A program made the translations under genes and the position numbers. Shown in pieces: positions 37,662 to 46,140 of a stretch of DNA of 64,000 bases. The notes under the pieces were generated by a model, which saw nothing but the letters and a program-made list of their open reading frames with translations, did no database searches and was not told where the DNA came from. The stretch covers positions 310,001 to 374,000 of the forward strand of contig NZ_JAMYDU010000002.1 in assembly GCF_024138395.1 (NCBI RefSeq), given 5' to 3'. Source of the stretch: Pseudomonas mandelii. Lineage in GTDB: Bacteria; Pseudomonadota; Gammaproteobacteria; Pseudomonadales; Pseudomonadaceae. How positions within the stretch are numbered: position 1 is the stretch's first letter; the number at the start of each line of letters is the position of its first letter.

Positions 37662-39155
37662 CTAAAGACTCGTCGGCCTATATTGCAAGGCTTCCGCCAA
37701 ATGCTCGCGTCTGATCTCATCGGTTTGCTCAAGGTCCGCCAAGGTGCGAGCAACCTTGAGCAGTCGATGGGCCGCTCGAAGCGATAAGGTCAGCCGTTCA
37801 CACGCCGTTTCCAGCCAGGTTTCGTCAACTGTGGATAACTTGCAGTGTTTGCGCAGGCCCGGCAAATCGAGGAATGCATTAGCACAGCCTTGGCGCTTTT
37901 GTTGCTGTTCTCGTGCATCAGCGACCAACTCGGCGGCGGTGGCCGTGTCGTCGCCGGGTTTCGACGCAGGATTCAGCGCCGTGGCTTCGCGAGCAACCGT
38001 CAGGTGCAGATCGATGCGGTCCAGCAGCGGCCCCGACAGTTTGTTGCGATAGCGCTGAACCATGTCCGGCGTGCAGGAACAACGGCCGCTCGGCTCGCCA
38101 AGATATCCACAGGGGCAGGGATTCATCGCGGCGACCAGTTGAAAGCGCGCCGGGAAGCGTACGCGGTCCTTGGCGCGGGAAATCACAATGTGGCCGGATT
38201 CCAGTGGCTCTCTCAATACCTCCAACACCTTGCGGTCAAACTCCGGGAGTTCATCGAGGAACAGCACACCGTGGTGGGCGAGGGTGATTTCGCCGGGTTG
38301 TGGTTTCGAACCGCCGCCCACCAGTGCCGGGCCTGAAGCGGAGTGGTGTGGCTGTCGGAAGGGGCGCTGCGGCCAATGACTCAACGGCACACAACTGGCG
38401 ACGGATTGAATCGCCGCAACTTCCAGCGCTTCACTCTCGGCCAATGGCGGTAACAGCCCCGGCAGACGACTCGCCAACAAGGTTTTCCCGGTCCCTGGCG
38501 GTCCGCTGAACAGCAAGTTATGAGCCCCGGCCGCCGCAATCAGCAACGCGCGCTTGGCCGCGAGTTGCCCCTGCACTTCATTCAAGTCTGGATAAGGTTT
38601 GCTGGCGTAGAGCAAGCCATTGGAAGCGTAGGGTGCGATGGGCGTGTGGCCATTGAAATGCGCGACCGCTTCCAGCAAATGATCCACCGCAATCACTTTC
38701 AACCCCGAAGCCAGGCAGGCCTCCTCGGCATTCGCTCGCGGCACCACCAGCGTGCGCCCGGCCTTGCGCGCCGCCAGCGCAGCGGGCAAAACACCGCGAA
38801 CCGCCCGCACCGCGCCCGACAGTGCCAACTCTCCCAGGCACTCCACGTCATCCAGCGTCAATGTCGGCACTTGGACACTGGCGGAGAGAATTCCCAAGGC
38901 AATTGCCAGATCGAATCGCCCGCCGTCCTTTGGCAGATCCGCAGGGGCGAGATTCAACGTGATACGCCGTGCCGGAAATTGCAGCCCTGAATTGATGATC
39001 GCGCTGCGCACTCGATCCTTGCTTTCCTTCACCGCCGCTTCCGGCAAACCGACCATTGTCAGAGAGGGCAAGCCGTTGGCCAGATGCACTTCTACGGTAA
39101 CGGCGGGTGCTTCCACGCCAACCTGGGCGCGGCTGTGGACGATGGAGAGGGACAT
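37662..39155 (-). CDS. comM: YifB family magnesium-chelatase-like AAA ATPase ComM
   Basis: This 497-residue protein has an N-terminal Lon-like ChlI domain and an AAA core with GPPGTGKTLLASRLPGLLPP (Walker A), FLDELPEFDRKVL (Walker B), and the C-terminal Mg_chelatase region with CSCTPDMVQRY and ADLEQTDEIRREHLAEALQYR. In naturally competent bacteria ComM is a hexameric branch-migration helicase promoting recombination of divergent DNA. Length is normal, and the ATG has AAGGAACG upstream. Confidence 0.93.
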   Translation of the reverse strand: MSLSIVHSRAQVGVEAPAVTVEVHLANGLPSLTMVGLPEAAVKESKDRVRSAIINSGLQFPARRITLNLAPADLPKDGGRFDLAIALGILSASVQVPTLTLDDVECLGELALSGAVRAVRGVLPAALAARKAGRTLVVPRANAEEACLASGLKVIAVDHLLEAVAHFNGHTPIAPYASNGLLYASKPYPDLNEVQGQLAAKRALLIAAAGAHNLLFSGPPGTGKTLLASRLPGLLPPLAESEALEVAAIQSVASCVPLSHWPQRPFRQPHHSASGPALVGGGSKPQPGEITLAHHGVLFLDELPEFDRKVLEVLREPLESGHIVISRAKDRVRFPARFQLVAAMNPCPCGYLGEPSGRCSCTPDMVQRYRNKLSGPLLDRIDLHLTVAREATALNPASKPGDDTATAAELVADAREQQQKRQGCANAFLDLPGLRKHCKLSTVDETWLETACERLTLSLRAAHRLLKVARTLADLEQTDEIRREHLAEALQYRPTSL

Positions 39156-39308
39156 GGTCGTTCCTTGAGCTGAAGAAGAGCACCGCTTCCTGCGGTTTTT
39201 GAAGGGTAGTCGTGGGCCGAGGATTTAGCGTGGTGGCGGAGTAACCAAACCTTCGCAGGATGTTGCTGGGGTGGCGAGCTGCTCCAGTCAGTTAAGTCGT
39301 AACGCGAT

Positions 39309-39442
39309 CTGTAGCAGCTACCGAAGGCGGCGTTCGGCTGCGCAGCAGTCGTAAGTTCGCGTTATACGGTCTGCCTGGTGCACCGCGTGATCTGATTTCA
39401 CGGCTGCTGCGCAGCCGAACGCCGCCTTCGGCAGCTGCTACA
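39309..39442. repeat. Long inverted repeat with 'CGGCTGCGCAGC' core
   Basis: CTGTAGCAGCTACCGAAGGC... and ...GCCTTCGGCAGCTGCTACA face each other over 134 nt; each arm has GTTCGGCTGCGCAGC. The same family recurs at 62237. It is a distinct REP family with longer arms. It lies in the 452-nt gap between comM and higA; 39156-39308 shows no gene. Confidence 0.85.
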
Positions 39443-39450
39443 AAGGTTAC

Positions 39451-39497
39451 GCCGCGGCTGGTATTTAGGCGTAATCAGCCGCGGCAGCAAGTTTTTT
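39451..39497 (+). terminator. Strong stem-loop followed by a T-run
   Basis: GCCGCGGCTG (39451-39460) and CAGCCGCGGC (39476-39485) pair exactly around 15 nt; T6 lies six nt after the stem. It is immediately downstream of the long REP pair and 110 nt upstream of higA. It could be a terminator or part of the repeat. Confidence 0.5.
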
Positions 39498-39607
39498 GTA
39501 GGACCGGTCTTGGATAAATGAAGGACTTCGGTGAAAACTCGCGGACGCACTTGTCGGATCGAGGTGGCTGCTTATGATCACAGCTTATCGATCCCTCAGG
39601 AGGGGAA

Positions 39608-39874
39608 ATGAGCAATTCTGGAATGCGGCCGATTCATCCTGGAGAAATCCTGGAAAAGGAGTTTCTTGAGCCGCTGGGCATTATTACAGCGGATGGTTTG
39701 GCTAGTTCGTTGAATAAGGTCGGGGGTGACGTGAGAGCCCTTGTGATGCAGGAGAGTGGTATCAGTCCTGAGCTCGCAAAGAAGCTCTCGCTCTACCTGA
39801 AAACCACGCCCGAGTTCTGGCTAAACCTGCAAACGACCTACGATCTGCGTAGAGCCGAAATCGAACGTGGTTGA
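39608..39874 (+). CDS. higA: HigA-type XRE antitoxin without a neighbouring toxin
   Basis: This 88-residue protein is of the HigA type: MRPIHPGEILEKEFLEPLG at the start, an HTH-like centre, and TTPEFWLNLQTTYDLRRAEIE at the end. The recognition region (NKVGGDVRALVMQESG) departs from the usual sequence. HigA normally pairs with a small HigB RNase encoded upstream; there is no HigB frame between the REP element and this ATG, so it is an orphan. A strong AGGAGGGG precedes the start by 4 nt. It ends 11 nt before the convergent BRO-N gene. Confidence 0.8.
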   Translation: MSNSGMRPIHPGEILEKEFLEPLGIITADGLASSLNKVGGDVRALVMQESGISPELAKKLSLYLKTTPEFWLNLQTTYDLRRAEIERG

Positions 39875-39885
39875 GCTTCGGGTAA

Positions 39886-40413
39886 TTAAAAAGACTGCAG
39901 CACCCGCGAAGCACGCTTCCACCAGGGCGCATTGACCGTACCTCGCGGTCGCTCCTCATTCGGCAGCAGTTGCGGAACATCCTGCAACCGAATCCACGGT
40001 TGGTTATTCCAGTGCAGCAAACTCAATGACATTTCCGGCCAATTCAGCAGGCTCAGAATCGGGCGTTCGGTTGAAGTTGGTTGTTGGGCATCTCTGAGCG
40101 CCGGCACCACGTCGTGGGTAAGCCATTCGCGCAGGCCTCGGTATTCGGGGCAGTAGTGGTAGATCAGTAACGCATAGACGCCGGATTCGCTGATCAGCAG
40201 GGTGTTTTCGACGGTGCCGTGGATGAGCATCTGCAGATTCTGGTGTTGGTCGGGATCGAGTTTGCGTAGTGCTCGTTCGTCCAGGAAGAGGCGGAGCAAT
40301 CGGCCGAGGTCGCGGGCGCTGAACCAAGGTTGGTTTTCCAGGAGGAGGGCGTGGAGGTGGAGTTTGTGGCGGGTGAAGGTGTGTGGGGTCAGGTAAGTGT
40401 CATCGCTATTCAT
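39886..40413 (-). CDS. BRO-N (phage antirepressor-like) domain protein
   Basis: This 175-residue protein has a BRO-N-like core: NQPWFSARDLGRLL (a 'W(F)xAxDL' motif at about residue 28), LLISESGVYALLIYH and EYRGLREWLTHDVVPALR. A second, partial copy of the motif appears later as NQPWIRLQDVPQLL. BRO-N domains bind DNA in phage and viral proteins; chromosomal versions have no defined role. GGAG lies 8 nt before ATG 40413. The frame stays open upstream to 40638, but the leader is structured and the start at 40413 has the ribosome binding site. The upstream 69-residue frame (40615-40406) overlaps this start. Confidence 0.75.
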   Translation of the reverse strand: MNSDDTYLTPHTFTRHKLHLHALLLENQPWFSARDLGRLLRLFLDERALRKLDPDQHQNLQMLIHGTVENTLLISESGVYALLIYHYCPEYRGLREWLTHDVVPALRDAQQPTSTERPILSLLNWPEMSLSLLHWNNQPWIRLQDVPQLLPNEERPRGTVNAPWWKRASRVLQSF

Positions 40414-40645
40414 TGATACAGCTCCTTTTGCTAAAGGGGCTGCCGTCAACCGTCGCCAAACGATTGGGTGGCAGCTGTACGCGGGTTGGCGAACCGGAGC
40501 AAAAGGAACCCGGCAGACCCGAAGATCTCCCACGCACAGCCGCCATGACTCGATATGGCGGAAATAAACCCGCCATCGGATGGTCGTCGTGCGCCTTAAG
40601 CTTCCGGGTCGCCAAACCCAGTGCTGAACTTTCAGCATTGGGTGA
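40414..40645 (-). ncRNA. Structured leader RNA of the BRO-N gene, candidate cis-regulatory element
   Basis: In 5'-3' order on the minus strand there are a 12-bp near-perfect stem (40617-40628 with 40631-40642), a 7-bp stem (40540-40546 with 40555-40561), and a 10-nt segment (40498-40507) exactly complementary to 40423-40432, which contains the AAAGGAG of BRO-N. Pairing would hide the ribosome binding site. A 69-residue frame runs through the leader and stops inside the BRO-N start (ATGAATAG). Function is inferred from structure only. Confidence 0.45.
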
Positions 40646-40726
40646 GCTTAGGAACCGGAGCTTTGCGGCGCAATCGGACGGCGGATGAGAACTTTGTAGG
40701 ACGTTGCCGGGATTTTTGAGGGCTTA

Positions 40727-40764
40727 AAGATCAAAAGATCGCAGCTTTCGGCAGATCCTACAGG
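40727..40764. repeat. Single REP, diverged 'GGCAGCTCCTAC' family
   Basis: AAAGATCAAAAGATCGCAGC followed by TTTCGGCAGATCCTACAGG; one arm only, with mismatches. Confidence 0.65.
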
Positions 40765-40775
40765 ACACATTGAAT

Positions 40776-40886
40776 GATCGTTCCCACGCTCTGCGTGGGA
40801 ATGCATCCCGTGACGCTCTGCGTCACACCTGAAGCGGAACGCGGAGCGTCTCTGGCGGCATTCCCACGCAGAGCGTGGGAACGATC
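40776..40886. repeat. Inverted repeat with 'CCCACGCTCTGCGTGGGA' hairpins
   Basis: GATCGTTCCCACGCTCTGCG at the left and CGCAGAGCGTGGGAACGATC at the right are exact complements over 28 nt; the spacer holds a further hairpin, TGACGCTCTGCGTCA. It is a fifth REP family, seen only once here, 3 nt from the ubiK stop. Confidence 0.85.
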
Positions 40887-40889
40887 AGC

Positions 40890-41156
40890 TTACTCGGTGT
40901 CAGCAGGTGGATTCAGCTTCGCTTCCAGCTCAGCCACTTTCGCCTCAAGGCTCTCCAACCGTGCGCGGGTCCGTGCCAGGACGACCATCTGGCTGTCGAA
41001 TTCTTCCCGGCTCACTAGGTCCAGCTTGCTGAAGCCGCTCTGCAACAAAGCCTTGAACTGGCTTTCGATTTCGCTTTTCGGCAGTGGGGTGTCGCCGCTG
41101 AAGAGGCGGGAGGCGGTGCCGCTCAGGGCGTCGAGGAAGTCTTTGGGCGCGAGCAT
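40890..41156 (-). CDS. ubiK: Ubiquinone biosynthesis accessory factor UbiK
   Basis: This 88-residue protein (formerly YqiC) has a conserved N-terminus MLAPKDFLDALSGTASRLFSG and a C-terminal coiled coil (FDSQMVVLARTRARLESLEAKVAELEAKL). UbiK assists aerobic ubiquinone synthesis by partnering the lipid-binding factor UbiJ. Length and arrangement are normal. It is divergent from glnK across a 416-nt control region. Confidence 0.93.
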   Translation of the reverse strand: MLAPKDFLDALSGTASRLFSGDTPLPKSEIESQFKALLQSGFSKLDLVSREEFDSQMVVLARTRARLESLEAKVAELEAKLNPPADTE

Positions 41157-41226
41157 GGGAAATGTCCTGTCAACAATGGCAGGCAGTGTATCACGCAGTG
41201 TCTATAGTCAATCTCGGCAGCTGCGA

Positions 41227-41243
41227 TGCACGCTTTTCGCGCA
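41227..41243. promoter_or_regulatory. NtrC-type site, distal
   Basis: TGCACGCTTTTCGCGCA is a 17-nt dyad matching the NtrC pattern (TGCAC, N7, GxGCA). Its centre lies about 141 nt upstream of the predicted sigma-54 start. Confidence 0.65.
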
Positions 41244-41259
41244 GTCGAGTGGGCAGCCG

Positions 41260-41276
41260 CGCACTGTTGTTGTGCG
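41260..41276. promoter_or_regulatory. NtrC-type site, proximal
   Basis: CGCACTGTTGTTGTGCG, a 17-nt dyad with CGCAC/GTGCG ends, is centred 33 nt (three helical turns) from the distal one and about 108 nt upstream of the predicted start. This is the classic enhancer geometry. Confidence 0.65.
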
Positions 41277-41329
41277 TAACGGTTGCGTCAATCGGTCGAA
41301 AGGTTCTGCGGCAACGGCCAAGGCATTGA

Positions 41330-41911
<582 letters not shown>

Positions 41912-41946
41912 GCCGCCACAAACCCAACGCCCCAGGAGAAAACAAT

Positions 41947-43284
41947 ATGACTCTGCGTAAAATCGCAGGGCTAGGAGCCCTGTTGTCCCTCGTAATGCCC
42001 GGCCTGGCCATGGCGGCAGACGAAGTGGCGGCCCCAGTCCTCAATTCCGGCGATACCGCCTGGATGATGACCTCGACAGCCCTTGTGCTGTTCATGACCA
42101 TTCCCGGCCTCGCGCTGTTCTACGGCGGCATGGTTCGCTCGAAAAACATTCTTTCCGTGATGATGCAGTGCTTCGCCATTACCGGTCTGATCAGCATTCT
42201 GTGGGTCATCTATGGCTACAGCATTGCGTTCGACACCACCGGCATGGAGCAGGGCGTCGTCAACTTCAACTCGTTCTTCGGCGGCATGGGCAAGGCGTTC
42301 CTCGCCGGTGTCACGCCTTCGAGCCTGACCGGCCCCGCGGCGCTGTTCCCCGAGGCGGTCTTCATTACCTTCCAGATGACGTTCGCCATCATCACCCCAG
42401 CGTTGATCGTCGGTGCCTTCGCCGAGCGGATGAAGTTCTCCGCCATGCTGATCTTCATGGGAATCTGGTTCACCCTGGTTTACGCACCGATTGCGCACAT
42501 GGTCTGGTCCGGCAACGGCGGCCTGATGTGGGACTGGGGCGTGCTCGACTTCGCCGGCGGCACCGTGGTGCACATCAACGCCGGTGTGGCCGGTCTGATT
42601 GCCTGCCTGGTATTGGGCAAGCGTAAGGGCTTTCCGACCACCCCGATGGCTCCGCATAACCTCGGCTATACCCTGATGGGCGCCGCGATGCTGTGGATCG
42701 GCTGGTTCGGCTTCAACGCCGGTTCCGCCGCCGCCGCCAACGGCACTGCCGGCATGGCGATGCTGGTCACCCAGATCGCCACCGCTGCTGCGGCGCTGGG
42801 CTGGATGTTTGCCGAGTGGATCACCCACGGTAAACCAAGTGCACTGGGTATCGCTTCGGGTGTGGTGGCCGGTCTGGTTGCAATCACTCCGGCGGCAGGC
42901 ACCGTGGGCCCGATGGGTGCTTTGGTGATCGGTCTGGCGGCGGGCGTGGTGTGCTTCTTCTGCGCAACCACCCTGAAACGCAAACTCGGGTATGACGACT
43001 CCCTGGATGCCTTCGGCGTGCACGGTATTGGCGGTATCCTCGGCGCAATCCTGACCGGTGTGTTCGCGGCACCCTCCCTAGGTGGTTTCGGCACCGTCAC
43101 CGACATCGCTGCTCAAGTCTGGATTCAGTGCAAAGGTGTGGGCTTCACGGTGATCTACACCGCGATCGTCACGTTCATCATCCTCAAGGTCCTGGACGCC
43201 GTCATGGGTCTGCGTATCACCGAGGAAGAAGAAGCTGTCGGCATCGATCTGGCGCTCCACAACGAACGCGGCTACAACTTGTAA
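41947..43284 (+). CDS. amtB: Ammonium transporter AmtB
   Basis: This 445-residue inner-membrane channel has a cleaved signal peptide (…GLAMA|ADEV) and eleven hydrophobic helices. The twin-His pore is represented by GTVVHINAGVAG (His) and DAFGVHGIGGILG (His). The Phe gate and MVWSGNGGLMWDWG periplasmic motif are present. Trimeric AmtB imports ammonium and is blocked by GlnK. AGGAG lies 8 nt before the ATG. It is co-transcribed with glnK and followed by a terminator. Confidence 0.97.
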   Translation: MTLRKIAGLGALLSLVMPGLAMAADEVAAPVLNSGDTAWMMTSTALVLFMTIPGLALFYGGMVRSKNILSVMMQCFAITGLISILWVIYGYSIAFDTTGMEQGVVNFNSFFGGMGKAFLAGVTPSSLTGPAALFPEAVFITFQMTFAIITPALIVGAFAERMKFSAMLIFMGIWFTLVYAPIAHMVWSGNGGLMWDWGVLDFAGGTVVHINAGVAGLIACLVLGKRKGFPTTPMAPHNLGYTLMGAAMLWIGWFGFNAGSAAAANGTAGMAMLVTQIATAAAALGWMFAEWITHGKPSALGIASGVVAGLVAITPAAGTVGPMGALVIGLAAGVVCFFCATTLKRKLGYDDSLDAFGVHGIGGILGAILTGVFAAPSLGGFGTVTDIAAQVWIQCKGVGFTVIYTAIVTFIILKVLDAVMGLRITEEEEAVGIDLALHNERGYNL

Positions 43285-43295
43285 GCACGCGCATG

Positions 43296-43327
43296 AAAAA
43301 TTTGCCCGGCTTGCCGGGCATTTTTTT
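43296..43327 (+). terminator. Rho-independent terminator after amtB
   Basis: TGCCCGG pairs with CCGGGCA around CTTG, followed by seven T, 18 nt after the amtB stop. Confidence 0.92.
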
Positions 43328-43498
43328 GTCCGGGATTTGTCAGTGGAGGAAGCGCTGTAAGGTTTTTTCATACAGGTTCAGTCGTGTTTACGACGGGCGT
43401 TTTTCTACGGCCAATGGCTTACACGATTGAAGGAAATTTTGGGCCTTTGTTTTTTTCCGGAGCGCGCTAGAATGCGCCCCGAACGTGCGGAGAACTGT

Positions 43499-43924
43499 AT
43501 GTGGCAACAGACTCTGATTACCCTGCGGGCACGGCCCCGGGGCTTTCATCTGGTAACGGACGAATTACTCGCCGGTTTGCCTGAACTCAAGACGTGTCGG
43601 GTCGGTCTGTTGCATTTGTGGCTACAGCATACCTCGGCGTCGTTGACCATCAACGAGAACGCCGATCCGGCGGTACGTCGCGACTTCGAACGATTTTTCA
43701 ATCGTCTGATCCCACAAGGAACAGACGGCTATGAGCATAACGACGAAGGCCTGGACGACCTCCCGGCGCACTTCAAGGCCAGCGTACTTGGCTGTCAGCT
43801 CAGTTTGCCGATCTCGGCAGGCCGATTGGCGTTGGGGACCTGGCAAGGTGTTTATCTGGGCGAGCACCGTGATCACGGCGGTGCCCGTAAAGTCCTCGCC
43901 ACCGTGCACGGTGAAGGGGCATAA
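43499..43924 (+). CDS. yjbQ: YjbQ family protein
   Basis: This 141-residue protein of the UPF0047/YjbQ family begins [20 protein letters not shown]. It shows [14 protein letters not shown] near residue 45 and the C-terminal [16 protein letters not shown]. Some members have a weak thiamine phosphate synthase-like activity; the real function is unclear. GGAG precedes ATG 43499 by 7 nt; the upstream frame to 43427 is rejected. It is followed by sutA about 100 nt on. Confidence 0.92.
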   Translation: MWQQTLITLRARPRGFHLVTDELLAGLPELKTCRVGLLHLWLQHTSASLTINENADPAVRRDFERFFNRLIPQGTDGYEHNDEGLDDLPAHFKASVLGCQLSLPISAGRLALGTWQGVYLGEHRDHGGARKVLATVHGEGA

Positions 43925-44026
43925 ACCGCTGGTTACCAGCGGTGGTTGATTTTTTTCCGGCAGCCGTCGACAGACAGCAAAGCTGGGCTATAACTAATCT
44001 GCTTTTCGCAAGTCATGAGGTAGAAC

Positions 44027-44350
44027 ATGAGCGACGATGATCTGGAAAACGACGACCTCGAAGTAGGCGACGAAGACGAAACCGAAGAAGGCCTTGAAGC
44101 GGCGGCAGAAGACGTCGCTGAAGATGACGGCGGTGATACGCCCGTTCCGACTGCCAAAGGCAAGGCCAAGGCTGCGGTATCGGTCGATGAGCTGCCGAGC
44201 GTCGAAGCCAAGAACAAGGAACGCGACGCCCTGGCCAAGGCCATGGAAGAGTTTCTTGCACGCGGCGGCAAGGTGCAGGAAGTGGAGGCCAATGTGGTCG
44301 CTGATCCTCCCAAAAAGCCTGATAACAAGTACGGCAGCCGGCCTATCTAA
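44027..44350 (+). CDS. sutA: RNA polymerase-binding transcriptional regulator SutA
   Basis: This 107-residue acidic protein has a disordered N-terminal half (about residues 1-45, almost all D/E). The conserved ELPSVEAKNKERDALAKAME helix follows, then FLARGGKVQEVEANVVADPP and the C-terminal YGSRPI. This is the SutA pattern described in P. aeruginosa, where it binds polymerase beta and raises expression of housekeeping genes during slow growth. GAGG precedes the ATG at 8 nt. The gene position after yjbQ matches PAO1. A terminator follows. Confidence 0.9.
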   Translation: MSDDDLENDDLEVGDEDETEEGLEAAAEDVAEDDGGDTPVPTAKGKAKAAVSVDELPSVEAKNKERDALAKAMEEFLARGGKVQEVEANVVADPPKKPDNKYGSRPI

Positions 44351-44370
44351 GCGCCTGCTTCTTGCTTGCT

Positions 44371-44401
44371 GAAAAAGCCCGCCGTCGCTACGGGCTTTTT
44401 C
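44371..44401 (+). terminator. Rho-independent terminator after sutA
   Basis: GAAAAAGCCCG and CGGGCTTTTTC pair perfectly around a 9-nt loop with a T5 run inside the right arm. Confidence 0.85.
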
Positions 44402-44428
44402 ATGGGTGAGGATAAGTGGGCCGAAGAG

Positions 44429-44523
44429 CTTCGCGGGCAAGCCTCGCTCCTACAGGATTGGCGTCGTATGCAAATATCGCACTCAACGCCAATCCCTGTA
44501 GGAGCGAGGCTTGCCCGCGAAGG
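44429..44523. repeat. REP doublet, 'GTAGGAGCGAGGCTTGC' family
   Basis: CTTCGCGGGCAAGCCTCGCT and AGCGAGGCTTGCCCGCGAAG are exact complements. The inner spacer adds a further inverted pair, GGATTGGCGT/ACGCCAATCC, so nearly the entire element is palindromic. It fills the convergent gap between sutA and the HAD gene. Confidence 0.9.
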
Positions 44524-44537
44524 CGATCTCAAAGCCG

Positions 44538-45242
44538 CTACGAAACCGAATTCCACTGCGCCAACAATCCCGGCAATTCGTTCAGGCTACGAATCTCGGC
44601 ATCCGGCGCCTTCTCGGCTTCCCACACCTTGCCCGCCGGGTTGAACCAGATTGCCCGCAACCCCGCCTGCTGGGCGCCGGCAATGTCGTCGCCAGGATGG
44701 TCGCCGATGTGCACTGCGGTTTCAGCGGTCGCGCCGCCCCGCAGCAGCGCCTCATGAAACAGTCGCGCATCGGGCTTGGCGATGCCGATGTCTTCGGCGC
44801 ACAGGGCAAACTTGAAGTAATCCGCCAGCCCCAATCGACGCACATCGGCATTGCCATTGGTGACCACGCCAAGTGCATAGTGATTGGCCAGAATTTCCAG
44901 GGTCGGTTGCACCTCGGGGAAGATTTCCAGCTGATGCCGGGCGTGCAGGAACACTTCGAAACCCTGATCGGCCAGCTCGGATGCGTCGGTATGCCCGTAA
45001 CCGGCTTCTTCCAGCGCATGGAACAATACCCGCCGACGCAGGGCGCTGATGCGGTGCTTGAGGCTCGGTTCGTTGCCCAGCACTCTCTCGCGAATCGACC
45101 ACAAATGCTCCACCGGCACCGCGCCCAGGCTCGGTGCGTGCTCGGTCAGCCATTCACGTAATACGATTTCGGCGCTGGCGATCACCGGGGCGGTGTCCCA
45201 CAGGGTGTCGTCGAGGTCGAAGGTGATCAATTGAAGGGTCAT
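44538..45242 (-). CDS. HAD family hydrolase (YigB-like)
   Basis: This 234-residue phosphatase has motif [13 protein letters not shown] (catalytic Asp pair), motif [10 protein letters not shown], a lysine in IAKPDARLF and motif [15 protein letters not shown]. The helical cap is of the YigB/FMN phosphatase type. Substrate is unknown; YigB in E. coli dephosphorylates FMN. The ATG overlaps the xerC stop by 4 nt, and it is the last gene of the lptM-lysA-dapF-DUF484-xerC operon. Confidence 0.92.
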   Translation of the reverse strand: MTLQLITFDLDDTLWDTAPVIASAEIVLREWLTEHAPSLGAVPVEHLWSIRERVLGNEPSLKHRISALRRRVLFHALEEAGYGHTDASELADQGFEVFLHARHQLEIFPEVQPTLEILANHYALGVVTNGNADVRRLGLADYFKFALCAEDIGIAKPDARLFHEALLRGGATAETAVHIGDHPGDDIAGAQQAGLRAIWFNPAGKVWEAEKAPDAEIRSLNELPGLLAQWNSVS

Positions 45243-46138
45243 GAATCATCGCCTTTAATGCGTTTGGCCCGTGGATGGGCACTGTCGTAGACCGTCGCCA
45301 GGTGCTGGAAGTCCAGGTGGGTATAGATCTGGGTGGTCTTGATGTCCGAATGGCCAAGCAGTTCCTGGACCGCCCGCAAGTCCTGAGAGGATTCCAGCAA
45401 GTGGCTGGCGAAGGAGTGGCGCAACATGTGTGGATGCAGATTCTGCCCCAGTTCGCGCTCGCCGGCGGCCTTGACCCGCACCTGAATCGCCCGAGGGCCG
45501 AGGCGCCGGCCTTGCTGGCTGACAAACACTGCGTCGTCCGCCGGGTTGGTCATTGCCCGCAACGGCAACCATAACTCCAGTGCTTCGCGAGCCTTCTTGC
45601 CGACCGGCAGTAATCGCGTCTTGCTGCCCTTGCCGAGCACCTGGACCATGCCGTCAGCCAGGTCCAACTGATCAAGGTTGAGCCCGGTCAATTCAGAAAG
45701 GCGCAGGCCGGAGGAATAAAACAGTTCCAGAATCGCCTGATCCCGACGCGCCAGAAAATCATCCTCTACCGCACCCTCAAGCAGTTGCAGCGCGCGGTCG
45801 GTGTCGAGGGTTTTTGGCAGGCGGCGTTCGCCCTTGGGCGGTGCCAAGCCATTGGCCGGGTCGTGGTCGCACAGACCTTCACGGTTCAGATAGTGATAGA
45901 GCCCGCGCACTGCCGACAGCAGCCGCGCCAAGCTGCGGGACGATTGACCTTGGGAATGCAGGCGAGCGATCAGGCTGCGCAGGCGCTGGATGTCCAGCGC
46001 GGCCCAGCTGTCGACATTCTGTTTGACGCACCAGCCCAGCACTTTGTCGAGGTCGCGGCGGTAAGCGTACAGCGTGTGCGGCGACACCTGCCGCTCACTG
46101 CGCAGGTGTTCGCAGTAAGCGTCCAGTTGTCGTTCCAT
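45239..46138 (-). CDS. xerC: Tyrosine recombinase XerC
   Basis: This 299-residue site-specific recombinase resolves chromosome dimers at dif with XerD. The core-binding domain is at the N-terminus, and the catalytic residues are visible as RLSELTGL (Arg), KGSKTRLLP (Lys), [12 protein letters not shown] (His-x-x-Arg), [10 protein letters not shown] and the Tyr nucleophile in [10 protein letters not shown]. Length is standard. It lies 2 nt after DUF484. Confidence 0.97.
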   Translation of the reverse strand: MERQLDAYCEHLRSERQVSPHTLYAYRRDLDKVLGWCVKQNVDSWAALDIQRLRSLIARLHSQGQSSRSLARLLSAVRGLYHYLNREGLCDHDPANGLAPPKGERRLPKTLDTDRALQLLEGAVEDDFLARRDQAILELFYSSGLRLSELTGLNLDQLDLADGMVQVLGKGSKTRLLPVGKKAREALELWLPLRAMTNPADDAVFVSQQGRRLGPRAIQVRVKAAGERELGQNLHPHMLRHSFASHLLESSQDLRAVQELLGHSDIKTTQIYTHLDFQHLATVYDSAHPRAKRIKGDDS

Positions 46139-46140
46139 GG

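Noticed and set aside
40383..40688. 101-residue plus-strand frame through the BRO-N leader
   Set aside because: No ribosome binding site; structure and orientation fit a leader of the leftward gene instead.
40776..40886. Possible CRISPR-like repeat
   Set aside because: Only one inverted pair, no regular direct repeats or spacers, no cas genes.
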